A DNA stretch of 17,790 nucleotides from JALOTE01 sp031422195 (GTDB lineage Bacteria; Pseudomonadota; Alphaproteobacteria; Rhizobiales; Rhizobiaceae): assembly GCA_031422195.1 (NCBI GenBank), contig JANOPZ010000029.1, positions 1 through 17,790 of the forward strand, given 5' to 3'. Made by a program: the position numbers and the translations under genes. This document shows, one piece after another, positions 1 through 5,869 of this stretch (the stretch's first letter is position 1; every line of letters begins with the position of its first letter). The notes under the pieces are model-generated. The model saw nothing but the letters and a program-made list of their open reading frames with translations, did not search any database and was not told where the DNA came from.

Positions 1-22
1 CCCGTGAAAAACGGGGAGAAGG
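1..22. repeat. Partial rhizobial-type palindromic repeat, copy 1
   Basis: The window begins inside a palindrome: CCCGT (1-5), a 5-nt GAAAA loop, then ACGGGGAGAAGG (11-22). The right arm is identical to that of copy 2 at 92-103. The conserved GGCCCGAAGGG tail of copy 2 does not follow this copy, so it is probably in the opposite orientation with its tail outside the window. That would make the two copies an inverted pair, as in REP doublets. Copy 1 is truncated by the window edge, so its full length is unknown. Confidence 0.6.
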
Positions 23-73
23 AGAAGAAAGAGCCTGACTGCCAGTTGATAAAGTTTGAAAGCACCCCCCTTT

Positions 74-127
74 ACCTTCTCCCCGTTCTTCACGGGGAGA
101 AGGTGGCCCGAAGGGTCGGATGAGGGG
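74..127 (+). repeat. Rhizobial-type palindromic (REP-like) repeat, copy 2
   Basis: A perfect 13-bp stem (ACCTTCTCCCCGT at 74-86 with ACGGGGAGAAGGT at 92-104) encloses the 5-nt loop TCTTC. An asymmetric tail, GGCCCGAAGGGTCGG then ATGAGGGG (106-127), follows. A palindrome plus tail of this kind is a very common extragenic repeat in Hyphomicrobiales genomes (recognised from general knowledge). It lies about 70 bp upstream of the chorismate mutase start and may terminate transcription arriving from the left. Confidence 0.7.
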
Positions 128-160
128 TTACTTTAAAACAAGAGTGAGACATTCTGCCCT

Positions 161-189
161 CTTGAATGAACCTGTTTCAAACACGATTT
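161..189 (+). promoter_or_regulatory. Possible promoter of the chorismate mutase gene
   Basis: CTTGAA (161-166), a 17-bp spacer and CGATTT (184-189) roughly fit the alphaproteobacterial sigma-70 pattern CTTGAC-N17-CTATAT. The predicted start of transcription would fall at about 196-197, on the ATG itself. This agrees with the absence of a recognisable Shine-Dalgarno sequence before that ATG. Two heptamers TTTCAAA occur at 175-181 and 187-193. The match is weak and rests on inspection only. Confidence 0.3.
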
Positions 190-196
190 CAAAATC

Positions 197-550
197 ATGA
201 AAGCGCCCCAAAACTGCCACGATATGACTGAACTTCGAGCTGCCATTGACGAGCTTGATAGCGGAGTTATTAAACTCCTTGCAACACGCGCAATGTATAT
301 TGACCGTGCGGCGGAACTCAAATCCGTCAACGGTTTGCCAGCCAATATTCCTGCCCGGGTGGAAGAGGTTGTGGCAAAGGTAAAAGCCAACGCGTCGCGT
401 GAGGGCCTCGATCCGGATTTGGCTGAACAGCTGTGGCGGAAATTGATTTCATGGTCGATTGCACGCGAAGAGCGCACGCTTAACGCCGAGCGCAAACATT
501 CAAATGCTCCCTTGCGTGAGAACAACACCCGCGCTAACGTCGATATATGA
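197..550 (+). CDS. Chorismate mutase, AroQ/PchB type
   Basis: A 117-residue all-helical AroQ-class protein. It should convert chorismate to prephenate in the cytoplasm, the branch point toward Phe and Tyr. The N-terminus (MKAPQNC) resembles Pseudomonas PchB (isochorismate pyruvate-lyase with side chorismate-mutase activity). By recalled alignment, the substrate-binding residues R14, R31, K42 and R54 are present. The PchB Gln90 position is Glu91 here (WSIARE). The AroQ domain spans about residues 8-95; the last 20 residues look disordered. No siderophore or salicylate genes are nearby and trpE(G), another chorismate user, follows, so chorismate mutase is preferred over pyruvate-lyase. Its TGA overlaps the ATG of trpL (ATGA at 547-550). 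No clear Shine-Dalgarno precedes ATG 197. The alternative start at Met10 would remove the conserved N-terminus. Confidence 0.85.
   Translation: MKAPQNCHDMTELRAAIDELDSGVIKLLATRAMYIDRAAELKSVNGLPANIPARVEEVVAKVKANASREGLDPDLAEQLWRKLISWSIAREERTLNAERKHSNAPLRENNTRANVDI
511..539 (+). promoter_or_regulatory. Probable promoter of trpL-trpE(G)
   Basis: CTTGCG (511-516), a 17-bp spacer and CTAACG (534-539) resemble the alphaproteobacterial CTTGAC-N17-CTATAT promoter. Transcription would start about 7 nt further on, at or next to A547, the first base of the trpL ATG. That would make a leaderless leader-peptide transcript. The promoter lies inside the 3' end of the chorismate mutase gene, so trpE(G) could also receive read-through. 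Inferred from spacing and similarity only. Confidence 0.45.
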
Positions 551-594
551 ATAATCGTCGCGTTAACAATGCATGGTGGTGGCGGGCAGCTTAA
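547..594 (+). CDS. trpL: trp leader peptide (15 aa, three consecutive Trp codons)
   Basis: The short ORF ATG AAT AAT CGT CGC GTT AAC AAT GCA TGG TGG TGG CGG GCA GCT TAA encodes MNNRRVNNAWWWRAA. The Trp triplet is at 574-582. Sinorhizobium meliloti trpL is of the same type: about 14 codons, a WWW run, directly upstream of trpE(G). Ribosome stalling at the Trp codons under low charged tRNA-Trp should free the downstream antiterminator and switch on trpE(G). The ATG shares bases with the TGA of the chorismate mutase gene and has no Shine-Dalgarno, so translation may be leaderless or re-initiating. Confidence 0.9.
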   Translation: MNNRRVNNAWWWRAA

Positions 595-635
595 CGCGGC
601 CGCTGAACGTGTGTTTTGACGTTTCATGTTTTGGG

Positions 636-668
636 GCCGCCGCTGACACCAGCTGGCGGCTTTTGTTT
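636..668 (+). terminator. trp attenuator (intrinsic terminator)
   Basis: The stem is GCCGCC (636-641) paired with GGCGGC (655-660). It extends inward as GCT (642-644) with AGC (651-653), leaving T654 bulged and a GACACC loop. The U-tract TTTTGTTT (661-668) follows directly. It sits 42 nt after the trpL stop and 35 nt before trpE(G), the expected place for ribosome-mediated attenuation. Confidence 0.85.
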
Positions 669-702
669 GCCGGTTGATCACGTAGTTGAGGGTTTGGGAT
701 AA

Positions 703-2868
703 ATGACCGGTAAAATGATTGATGGATCCGTTGAAACCTATGTGACGGAAGGCGGCGTCAAAGTCAGCCGGTCGCGCCATAAGGTTGCTTATGAAGGCGC
801 GATGGGGCCTTACATTGATGGACTTGACACCCGGCGCGGCGCGGTTTTTTCTTCAAACTATGAATATCCGGGGCGCTATACACGCTGGGACACAGCAACC
901 ATTGACCCTCCTTTGATACTCACATCCAAGGGCCGCGATGTGGTGATTGAGGGCATTGGCCCGCGCGGCGCGGCGTTGATCGGCATGATTGCACCTGCGC
1001 TTGGCCACATGGCCGAAGCAACGATCAAAGAGCATTTACCGCAACTGTTAAAGCTGCGAATTCACGAGGCCGTTGGCATTATAACCGAGGAAGAGCGTTC
1101 GCGCGCGCCCTCGGTTTTTAGCGCATTGCGGGCCATCGTAAACCTATTCCGCTCGCTCGAAGATGCAAATCTGGGCCTGTTTGGCGCGTTCGGCTATGAT
1201 TTGTGTTTCCAGTTTGATCCAATTGAGTTCAAAACACCGCGGCCCGACGACCAACGTGACTTGGTGTTGTTTTTGCCTGATGAAATTCTGGTCGCCGACC
1301 ATTATTCAGCGCAGGCTTGGGTTGAGCGCTATGATTTTGCTGCCAGCGGGTTTGATACTGCGGGCAAGCCCCGCGTGAAAGTTGAAGTGCCGTTCACAGC
1401 CTCAACCAAAACACTTCCGCGCGGTGACCATCGACCTGGCGAGTTCGCAAAATTGGTGGATGTAGCGAAAGAAAGTTTCAAGCGCGGCGATTTGTTTGAA
1501 GTGGTGCCCGGCCAAGTGTTTTATGAGCAGTGCCGGTCTGCCCCTTCCGCTATTGCCCGCAAACTTAAATCTTCCAATCCGTCGCCCTATTCGTTTTTCA
1601 TCAATTTGGGTGAGGACGAATATCTGGTTGGCGCGTCGCCCGAAATGTTTGTGCGCGTTAACGGCCGCCGCGTTGAAACCTGCCCGATTTCCGGCACGAT
1701 CAAGCGCGGACTGGATGCTATTGAAGATTCAGAACAAATATTGAAATTGCTCAATTCAAAAAAGGACGAAGCTGAGCTGACTATGTGCTCAGACGTTGAT
1801 CGCAACGATAAAAGCCGCGTGTGCGAGCCCGGCTCCGTGCGCGTGATCGGCCGCCGCCAAATTGAAATGTATTCACGCCTCATCCACACGGTTGACCACA
1901 TTGAAGGGCGACTTCGGCCTGACCGCGATGCGTTTGACGCGTTCTTAAGCCACGCTTGGGCCGTAACCGTCACCGGTGCGCCAAAACTCTGGGCGATGCG
2001 CTTTATTGAGCTCCACGAGCGAACGCCGCGCGTTTGGTATGGCGGCGCTGTGGGGATGGTTGGCTTTAACGGCGATATGAATACCGGCCTGACATTGCGT
2101 ACTGTGCGCATTAAAAATGGCGTTGCTGAAGTGCGGGCGGGCGCAACTTTACTGTTTGATTCAAACCCGGAAGAAGAGGAAGCCGAAACGGAACTAAAGG
2201 CTTCAGCCATGCTCGCTGCCATTCGTGATGCAGGCAAAACCAATGCTTCTGCCACATCGCGCGAGGCCGCCAAAGTTGGGGCGGGACGACGCATTTTACT
2301 GGTCGATCACGAAGATAGCTTTGTGCATACATTGGCCAATTATTTCCGCCAAACGGGAGCTGAAGTGACCACAGTTCGATCGCCGGTTTCAGACCAAGTT
2401 TTTGATCAGTTCAAACCCGATTTGGTTGTGCTTTCACCCGGGCCCGGCTCACCCAAAGATTTTGATTGCGCCGCAACCATCAAAAAAGCCCGCGGGCGCA
2501 ATTTGGCGGTGTTTGGCGTTTGCCTTGGCTTGCAAGCGCTTGCGGAAACCTATGGCGGGGAACTGCGCCAATTGGCTGTACCGGTGCACGGAAAGGCCTC
2601 ACGCATCCGCGTGATGCGCAACTCGATGTTATTTTCTGGCCTCCCGCCCGAAATTGCAGTCGGGCGTTATCATTCCTTGTTTGCAGACTCAGTTCGCCTG
2701 CCGCGCGGGTTTGATGTAACAGCTGAAACCGATGATGGGGTGATCATGGCGATTGAGCACCGTTCAGAACCGATTGCCGCCGTGCAGTTTCATCCTGAAA
2801 GTATTATGACACTTGGCCATGATGCCGGGATGCGGATCATTGAAAACGTGGTTGCACACTTGCGGTGA
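703..2868 (+). CDS. trpE(G): Anthranilate synthase, fused component I and II
   Basis: A 721-residue fusion that converts chorismate and glutamine to anthranilate, the first step of tryptophan synthesis. The TrpE part covers about residues 1-510 and includes the chorismate-binding segments CPISGTIKRG and ELTMCSDVDRND. A short Ala-rich linker follows. The class I glutamine amidotransferase TrpG part starts near residue 526 (GRRILLVDHEDSF) and has a triad of C607 (GVCLGLQ), H697 and E699 (FHPES). A single-chain TrpEG is typical of Hyphomicrobiales and a few other groups. A purine-rich GAGGG (688-692) precedes ATG 703; Met5 at 715 is a less likely alternative. The gene is the target of the trpL attenuator just upstream and is probably also feedback-inhibited by Trp, as known for the S. 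meliloti enzyme. Confidence 0.97.
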   Translation: MTGKMIDGSVETYVTEGGVKVSRSRHKVAYEGAMGPYIDGLDTRRGAVFSSNYEYPGRYTRWDTATIDPPLILTSKGRDVVIEGIGPRGAALIGMIAPALGHMAEATIKEHLPQLLKLRIHEAVGIITEEERSRAPSVFSALRAIVNLFRSLEDANLGLFGAFGYDLCFQFDPIEFKTPRPDDQRDLVLFLPDEILVADHYSAQAWVERYDFAASGFDTAGKPRVKVEVPFTASTKTLPRGDHRPGEFAKLVDVAKESFKRGDLFEVVPGQVFYEQCRSAPSAIARKLKSSNPSPYSFFINLGEDEYLVGASPEMFVRVNGRRVETCPISGTIKRGLDAIEDSEQILKLLNSKKDEAELTMCSDVDRNDKSRVCEPGSVRVIGRRQIEMYSRLIHTVDHIEGRLRPDRDAFDAFLSHAWAVTVTGAPKLWAMRFIELHERTPRVWYGGAVGMVGFNGDMNTGLTLRTVRIKNGVAEVRAGATLLFDSNPEEEEAETELKASAMLAAIRDAGKTNASATSREAAKVGAGRRILLVDHEDSFVHTLANYFRQTGAEVTTVRSPVSDQVFDQFKPDLVVLSPGPGSPKDFDCAATIKKARGRNLAVFGVCLGLQALAETYGGELRQLAVPVHGKASRIRVMRNSMLFSGLPPEIAVGRYHSLFADSVRLPRGFDVTAETDDGVIMAIEHRSEPIAAVQFHPESIMTLGHDAGMRIIENVVAHLR

Positions 2869-2897
2869 TTTGCTGTTTCATCAGCAATATCAGATCA

Positions 2898-3002
2898 TTA
2901 GTCATCCCCGCATTTATTGCGGGGACCCAGACTTGTTTTTGATTTCGACGGATGAAGAAGTAAGTCCAGGCCCCCTCACAAGGAAGAGGCGGGGGTGACT
3001 AA
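2898..3002. repeat. Fold-back repeat element (inverted REP-like doublet) after trpE(G)
   Basis: A 105-bp element bounded by 14-bp inverted repeats with one mismatch: TTAGTCATCCCCGC at 2898-2911 and GCGGGGGTGACTAA at 2989-3002. Each half also has its own hairpin. On the left, TCCCCGC (2905-2911) pairs with GCGGGGA (2919-2925) around an ATTTATT loop. The right half has a C-run/G-run pair. Inner GACTT and AAGTC blocks extend the symmetry. A related single unit is at 10737-10768. The element lies 29 bp after the trpE(G) stop and could end transcription. No coding potential was seen; it resembles a MITE or BIME remnant. Confidence 0.7.
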
Positions 3003-3019
3003 AATTCAAAAACTGGTGG

Positions 3020-3048
3020 CTTGCGAAGACAAGAAAGCATGGATATCT
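3020..3048 (+). promoter_or_regulatory. Possible promoter of the leuL-leuA transcript
   Basis: CTTGCG (3020-3025), identical to the hexamer at the trpL promoter, is followed 16-17 bp later by an AT-rich GATATCT (3042-3048). Transcription would start near 3055, at the ATG of the leader ORF, as proposed for trpL. The -10 match is weak. Evidence is similarity and position only. Confidence 0.35.
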
Positions 3049-3055
3049 TATTACA

Positions 3056-3163
3056 ATGTTGTTTACCGCCCGCGCCAGTATTATCGTTCTGACCCAAAGC
3101 TCATTGAAGCTTCTTGGCGCTGCGCTGCTGCTTACCACGCTTAATAGCGGTCGTCGGGTCTGA
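3056..3163 (+). CDS. leuL: Candidate leucine leader peptide (35 aa, Leu-rich)
   Basis: The ORF ATG (3056) to TGA (3161-3163) encodes 35 residues beginning MLFTARASIIVL and ending NSGRRV. Nine of the 35 are Leu, including CTT CTT at 3110-3115, CTG CTG CTT at 3125-3133 and CTT at 3140; an Ile-Ile-Val run is at 3080-3088. It ends 126 bp before leuA. A Leu codon cluster close to the end of a short ORF, followed by mutually exclusive RNA pairings, is the hallmark of leader-peptide attenuation of leucine biosynthesis genes. No Shine-Dalgarno is visible, so the transcript may be leaderless. The alternative is chance; the codon cluster and pairing geometry argue against that. Confidence 0.65.
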   Translation: MLFTARASIIVLTQSSLKLLGAALLLTTLNSGRRV

Positions 3164-3199
3164 CTTTCAACAGAGCACCCGGTGGCCGTAGAGCCGCCG
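3148..3199 (+). promoter_or_regulatory. leuA leader alternative RNA structures (attenuator candidate)
   Basis: CGGTCGTCGGGT (3148-3159), inside the last codons of the leader ORF, can pair along all 12 positions with ACCCGGTGGCCG (3177-3188), counting three G-U pairs. That helix excludes a second one, CGGTGGC (3180-3186) with GCCGCCG (3193-3199), loop CGTAGA. A ribosome stalled upstream at the Leu cluster versus one reaching the stop codon would choose between them. The second hairpin is followed by AATTCTTGGTT, not a strong U-tract, so termination may be weak or need a factor. The rest of the stretch to leuA (3200-3289) shows only the leuA ribosome binding site. Confidence 0.5.
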
Positions 3200-3289
3200 A
3201 ATTCTTGGTTGCTCGATTGCTCTCTTGATCATCACCCCGAAAGATTGCATTGCCACGCAGGACACGCGTTGGCGTAAGTAGGTTTAAAA

Positions 3290-5017
3290 ATGACAAATCA
3301 AAACCCAAATTTTGGCCATATGCCAAGCGCTTCTAACAAGTACCAGCCTTATAAGGGCGTTTCTGTGCCAGACCGGCAATGGCCTTCAAAAACCATCACG
3401 ACACCGCCGATCTGGTGTTCTGTAGATTTGCGCGATGGCAACCAGGCGTTGATTGACCCGATGGGGCAAGAACGCAAAGAGCGCATGTTCCGCCTGCTGC
3501 TGGATATGGGTTTCCGTGAAATCGAAATTGGCTTCCCGTCTGCTTCGCAAACTGATTTTGATTTTGCCCGTTGGTGCATTGAACAGGGTAACGTGCCGCT
3601 GAACGTGTCCCTTCAAGTGCTTGTGCAATGCCGCAAAGAATTGATCAAGCGCACGTTCGAAGCGCTCGAGGGCGCGCACAAACCTATCGTCCATTTTTAC
3701 AATTCGACCTCTGAATTGCAGCGCCGTGTTGTGTTTCAGCAAGATATCAAAGGCATCAAACAAATTGCCACTGATGCCGCCAAATTGATCACCGATATGG
3801 CTGCCAAAGCTGCACAATCTTCAGGGCATGGCGGCTATCGTTTCCAATATTCACCGGAAAGCTTTACCGGCACTGAAATGGAAGTGGCGCTTGAAATTTG
3901 TAACGCTGTCACTGAAATCGTGCAGCCAACACCGGATAATAAATTAATATTGAACCTGCCGTCGACGGTTGAAATGTCCATGCCCAATTTGCATGCCGAC
4001 CAAATTGAGTGGATGAGCCGCAATTTGGACCGGCGCGATTCGATTATTCTGTCGCTGCATACGCATAACGATCGTGGCACTGGCATTGCCGCAACCGAAT
4101 TGGGCTTGCTGGCCGGTGCCGACCGCGTTGAAGGGACTTTGCTGGGCAATGGCGAGCGAACCGGCAATGTGGATCTCGTCACACTGGCGCTCAACATGTT
4201 TACACAAGGCATTGACCCGATGCTTGATTGCTCCGATCTGCCGCGCATCAAAGCGGTGTTCGAGCATTGCAACCAGTTGATGGTGCCAGAGCGCCACCCC
4301 TATGTTGGCGAACTGGTTTATACTGCGTTTTCAGGCTCGCACCAAGATGCCATTAACAAAGGCATGAAAGCGCGTGCGATTGCCAATTCGCCGCTGTGGG
4401 AAGTGCCGTATTTGCCGATCGATCCTGAAGATGTTGGCCGCAGCTATGAAGCGATAATCCGCATCAATTCTCAGTCTGGCAAAGGCGGTGTCGCTTACAT
4501 TTTGCAGGCCGATTATGGCATTAATCTGCCGCGCGGCATGCAGGTGGCTTTCTCAAAAGAAGTGCAAAAAGTGGCAGACGCCGACGGCAAAGAAATGGTG
4601 TCGAAACGCATTCATGATTTGTTTTTGCAAACCTATGTCGAACAAACTGGCGCGCGGCTCAAATTCGTTGATCATCATACATCGCCCGACACATCACATC
4701 CCGGTAGCCGGGTGATGGAGGCCGCCATCATGGATAACGGCAGTGAAATCGTGATCAAAGGGCGCGGCACCGGCCCAATTGACGGTTTTGTGGATGCGCT
4801 CGTAAACCATGTTGGCATATCGTTTTCAGTGGCGGATTATTCTGAGCATTCCTTGCAAACTGGCTCAAACGCAGCGGCGATTTGTTATGTCGAACTCGAT
4901 CTTGGCGGCGCTCTACCCAAAGCCTATGGCGTGGGCATCAACACCAATATTGTGTCGGCTTCGCTCGAAGCCATTGTGTCTGCTATCAACCGCGTCTTGG
5001 AAAGCGGGCCCGGCTGA
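3290..5017 (+). CDS. leuA: 2-isopropylmalate synthase
   Basis: A 575-residue cytoplasmic enzyme that condenses 2-oxoisovalerate with acetyl-CoA, the committed step of leucine synthesis. It belongs to the long LeuA type shared with fungi and many Actinobacteria and Alphaproteobacteria. The HMGL-like TIM barrel starts at DLRDGNQ (46-52). The metal-binding HTHND is at 257-261 and GNGERTGNVDL at 286-296 carries ligand N293. The C-terminal allosteric LeuA dimer domain (about 435-570) should bind leucine for feedback inhibition. The start ATG 3290 is preceded by AGTAGG, 6 nt away. The stop TGA overlaps the next ATG (TGATG). Expression is probably controlled by the leader at 3056-3199. Confidence 0.96.
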   Translation: MTNQNPNFGHMPSASNKYQPYKGVSVPDRQWPSKTITTPPIWCSVDLRDGNQALIDPMGQERKERMFRLLLDMGFREIEIGFPSASQTDFDFARWCIEQGNVPLNVSLQVLVQCRKELIKRTFEALEGAHKPIVHFYNSTSELQRRVVFQQDIKGIKQIATDAAKLITDMAAKAAQSSGHGGYRFQYSPESFTGTEMEVALEICNAVTEIVQPTPDNKLILNLPSTVEMSMPNLHADQIEWMSRNLDRRDSIILSLHTHNDRGTGIAATELGLLAGADRVEGTLLGNGERTGNVDLVTLALNMFTQGIDPMLDCSDLPRIKAVFEHCNQLMVPERHPYVGELVYTAFSGSHQDAINKGMKARAIANSPLWEVPYLPIDPEDVGRSYEAIIRINSQSGKGGVAYILQADYGINLPRGMQVAFSKEVQKVADADGKEMVSKRIHDLFLQTYVEQTGARLKFVDHHTSPDTSHPGSRVMEAAIMDNGSEIVIKGRGTGPIDGFVDALVNHVGISFSVADYSEHSLQTGSNAAAICYVELDLGGALPKAYGVGINTNIVSASLEAIVSAINRVLESGPG

Positions 5018-5784
5018 TGCACCTCAACCGGTATGAAATTACTGGCAAATCCAAGGCCGCCAAAATCGTTCTTTTACATGGTTTTGGCGGGCAAGCCCTG
5101 CAGTGGAAACCGTTGATGAAGGCCCTTGAGGCAGAGGGCCTATCAAGTCTGGCGTTTGATTTGCCCGGCCACGCAGGATCATTGAATTATCCTGAAGCTG
5201 GATCAGCAAAAGTTGGTGCGCAGGCCGTAATTGCAGCGCTTGAAGGCGAAGATCCTTGCCACTTTGTCGGGCATTCCTTTGGCGGTGCGGTGATTGCTTT
5301 GGCCGCGTTGTTTAGGCGGGATTTAATTGCCAGCCTAACGTTTCTTGCGCCCGGCGGCTTTGGAGCTGAAATCAATGCAGCTGTGCTCAAACAATTTGGC
5401 GCAGTGCGACTGCGCCCTGAGTTAATGGATGTGATAAGCCAGTTTTATGCGCCGCGTTACCCTATTGCGCGTTCAACGCTTGACCGCTTTTCCGGTTTTC
5501 GCATGCGGGGCGGCCAAACTGAAATGATGATCAAAATTAGTGAGATGATCACCACACCCGAAGGCATGCAAGGCACATTGCCGCTTGCCAAAATAGCGGC
5601 GCTGAGCATCCCGTCGACCGTCATTTGGGGTGACAAAGACAAGATTGTACCGGTCAGCCAAGCCTATAATTTGCCAGATGCCGAAGTGAATGTTTTGCCT
5701 GACGTTGGCCATACGCTTTATGAAGAAGCGTTTGATGTGGTGCGCAATTCAATCATTGATTGCGCAATAGTAGCAGAGAGGTAG
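5017..5784 (+). CDS. Alpha/beta hydrolase
   Basis: A 255-residue alpha/beta-hydrolase fold protein with oxyanion segment HGFGG (21-25), nucleophile elbow GHSFGG (S87), acid D208 (WGDKDK) and H232 (DVGHTLYE), so the triad is complete. It resembles the hydrolase domain annotated as acetoin dehydrogenase E2-like, but there is no lipoyl domain and no dehydrogenase partner nearby. The substrate is unknown. The ATG at 5017 overlaps the leuA stop (TGATG), so translation is probably coupled to leuA. The reading frame is open further upstream (to 4882), but those codons lie inside leuA and lack hydrolase features. The last Cys-Ala-Ile-Val-Ala residues add nothing diagnostic. Confidence 0.85.
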   Translation: MHLNRYEITGKSKAAKIVLLHGFGGQALQWKPLMKALEAEGLSSLAFDLPGHAGSLNYPEAGSAKVGAQAVIAALEGEDPCHFVGHSFGGAVIALAALFRRDLIASLTFLAPGGFGAEINAAVLKQFGAVRLRPELMDVISQFYAPRYPIARSTLDRFSGFRMRGGQTEMMIKISEMITTPEGMQGTLPLAKIAALSIPSTVIWGDKDKIVPVSQAYNLPDAEVNVLPDVGHTLYEEAFDVVRNSIIDCAIVAER

Positions 5785-5815
5785 CCACGATTATCGCCTT
5801 GCCTTCGCCAGAATG

Positions 5816-5830
5816 TTAACCTACCGTTCA
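5816..5830 (+). promoter_or_regulatory. CtrA-like site
   Basis: TTAA (5816-5819), seven bases, then TTCA (5827-5830), followed by CCATAAG, is one base off the CtrA binding consensus TTAA-N7-TTAA known in Alphaproteobacteria. It lies about 40 bp upstream of the start of the membrane-anchored protein gene. The assignment rests on similarity only. Confidence 0.35.
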
Positions 5831-5836
5831 CCATAA

Positions 5837-5851
5837 GTTTCATGATGAAAC
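5837..5851. promoter_or_regulatory. Perfect 7-bp inverted repeat upstream of membrane-anchored gene
   Basis: GTTTCAT-G-ATGAAAC is a perfect palindrome with a single central base, located 18 bp before ATG 5870. The loop is too small for a stable RNA hairpin with a full stem, so a dimeric DNA-binding protein site is more likely than a terminator. Its regulator is unknown. Confidence 0.35.
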
Positions 5852-5869
5852 GAAAATGTGCGGGCAAAA

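Larger units (their letters stand above)
547..668 (+). ncRNA. Attenuated trp leader transcript, candidate rnTrpL-type small RNA
   Basis: Transcription from the probable start at about 547 to the intrinsic terminator ending near 664-668 would release a leader RNA of about 120 nt. In S. meliloti the equivalent attenuated RNA (rnTrpL) and its peptide act in trans on other transcripts (established in that species). Antiterminator pairing seen here: CAGC 587-590 with GCTG 642-645, and GCGGCC 596-601 with GGCCGC 635-640. Both compete with the terminator stem. Whether this RNA has trans activity cannot be read from the sequence. Confidence 0.6.

Noticed and set aside
133..780. 215-codon minus-strand open frame over chorismate mutase and trpL
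   Set aside because: It covers two supported features on the other strand, including the attenuator, and has no domain.
1587..2294. Long open frame (235 codons) on the minus strand inside trpE(G)
   Set aside because: It lies wholly antisense to conserved TrpE sequence, has a low-complexity Ser/Arg composition and no recognisable domain or ribosome site.
3180..3199. Strong intrinsic terminator before leuA
   Set aside because: The hairpin is followed by AATTCTTGGTT, not a clear U-tract. It is kept only as part of an alternative-structure model.
4882..5016. 45-residue N-terminal extension of the alpha/beta hydrolase
   Set aside because: The codons lie within the leuA regulatory domain, and the extension has no hydrolase similarity. 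The TGATG overlap start at 5017 fits better.
5858..5869. GTG start four codons upstream for the tail-anchored protein
   Set aside because: The ATG at 5870 gives a normal start; neither has a strong Shine-Dalgarno, and the extra MRAK adds no conserved sequence.
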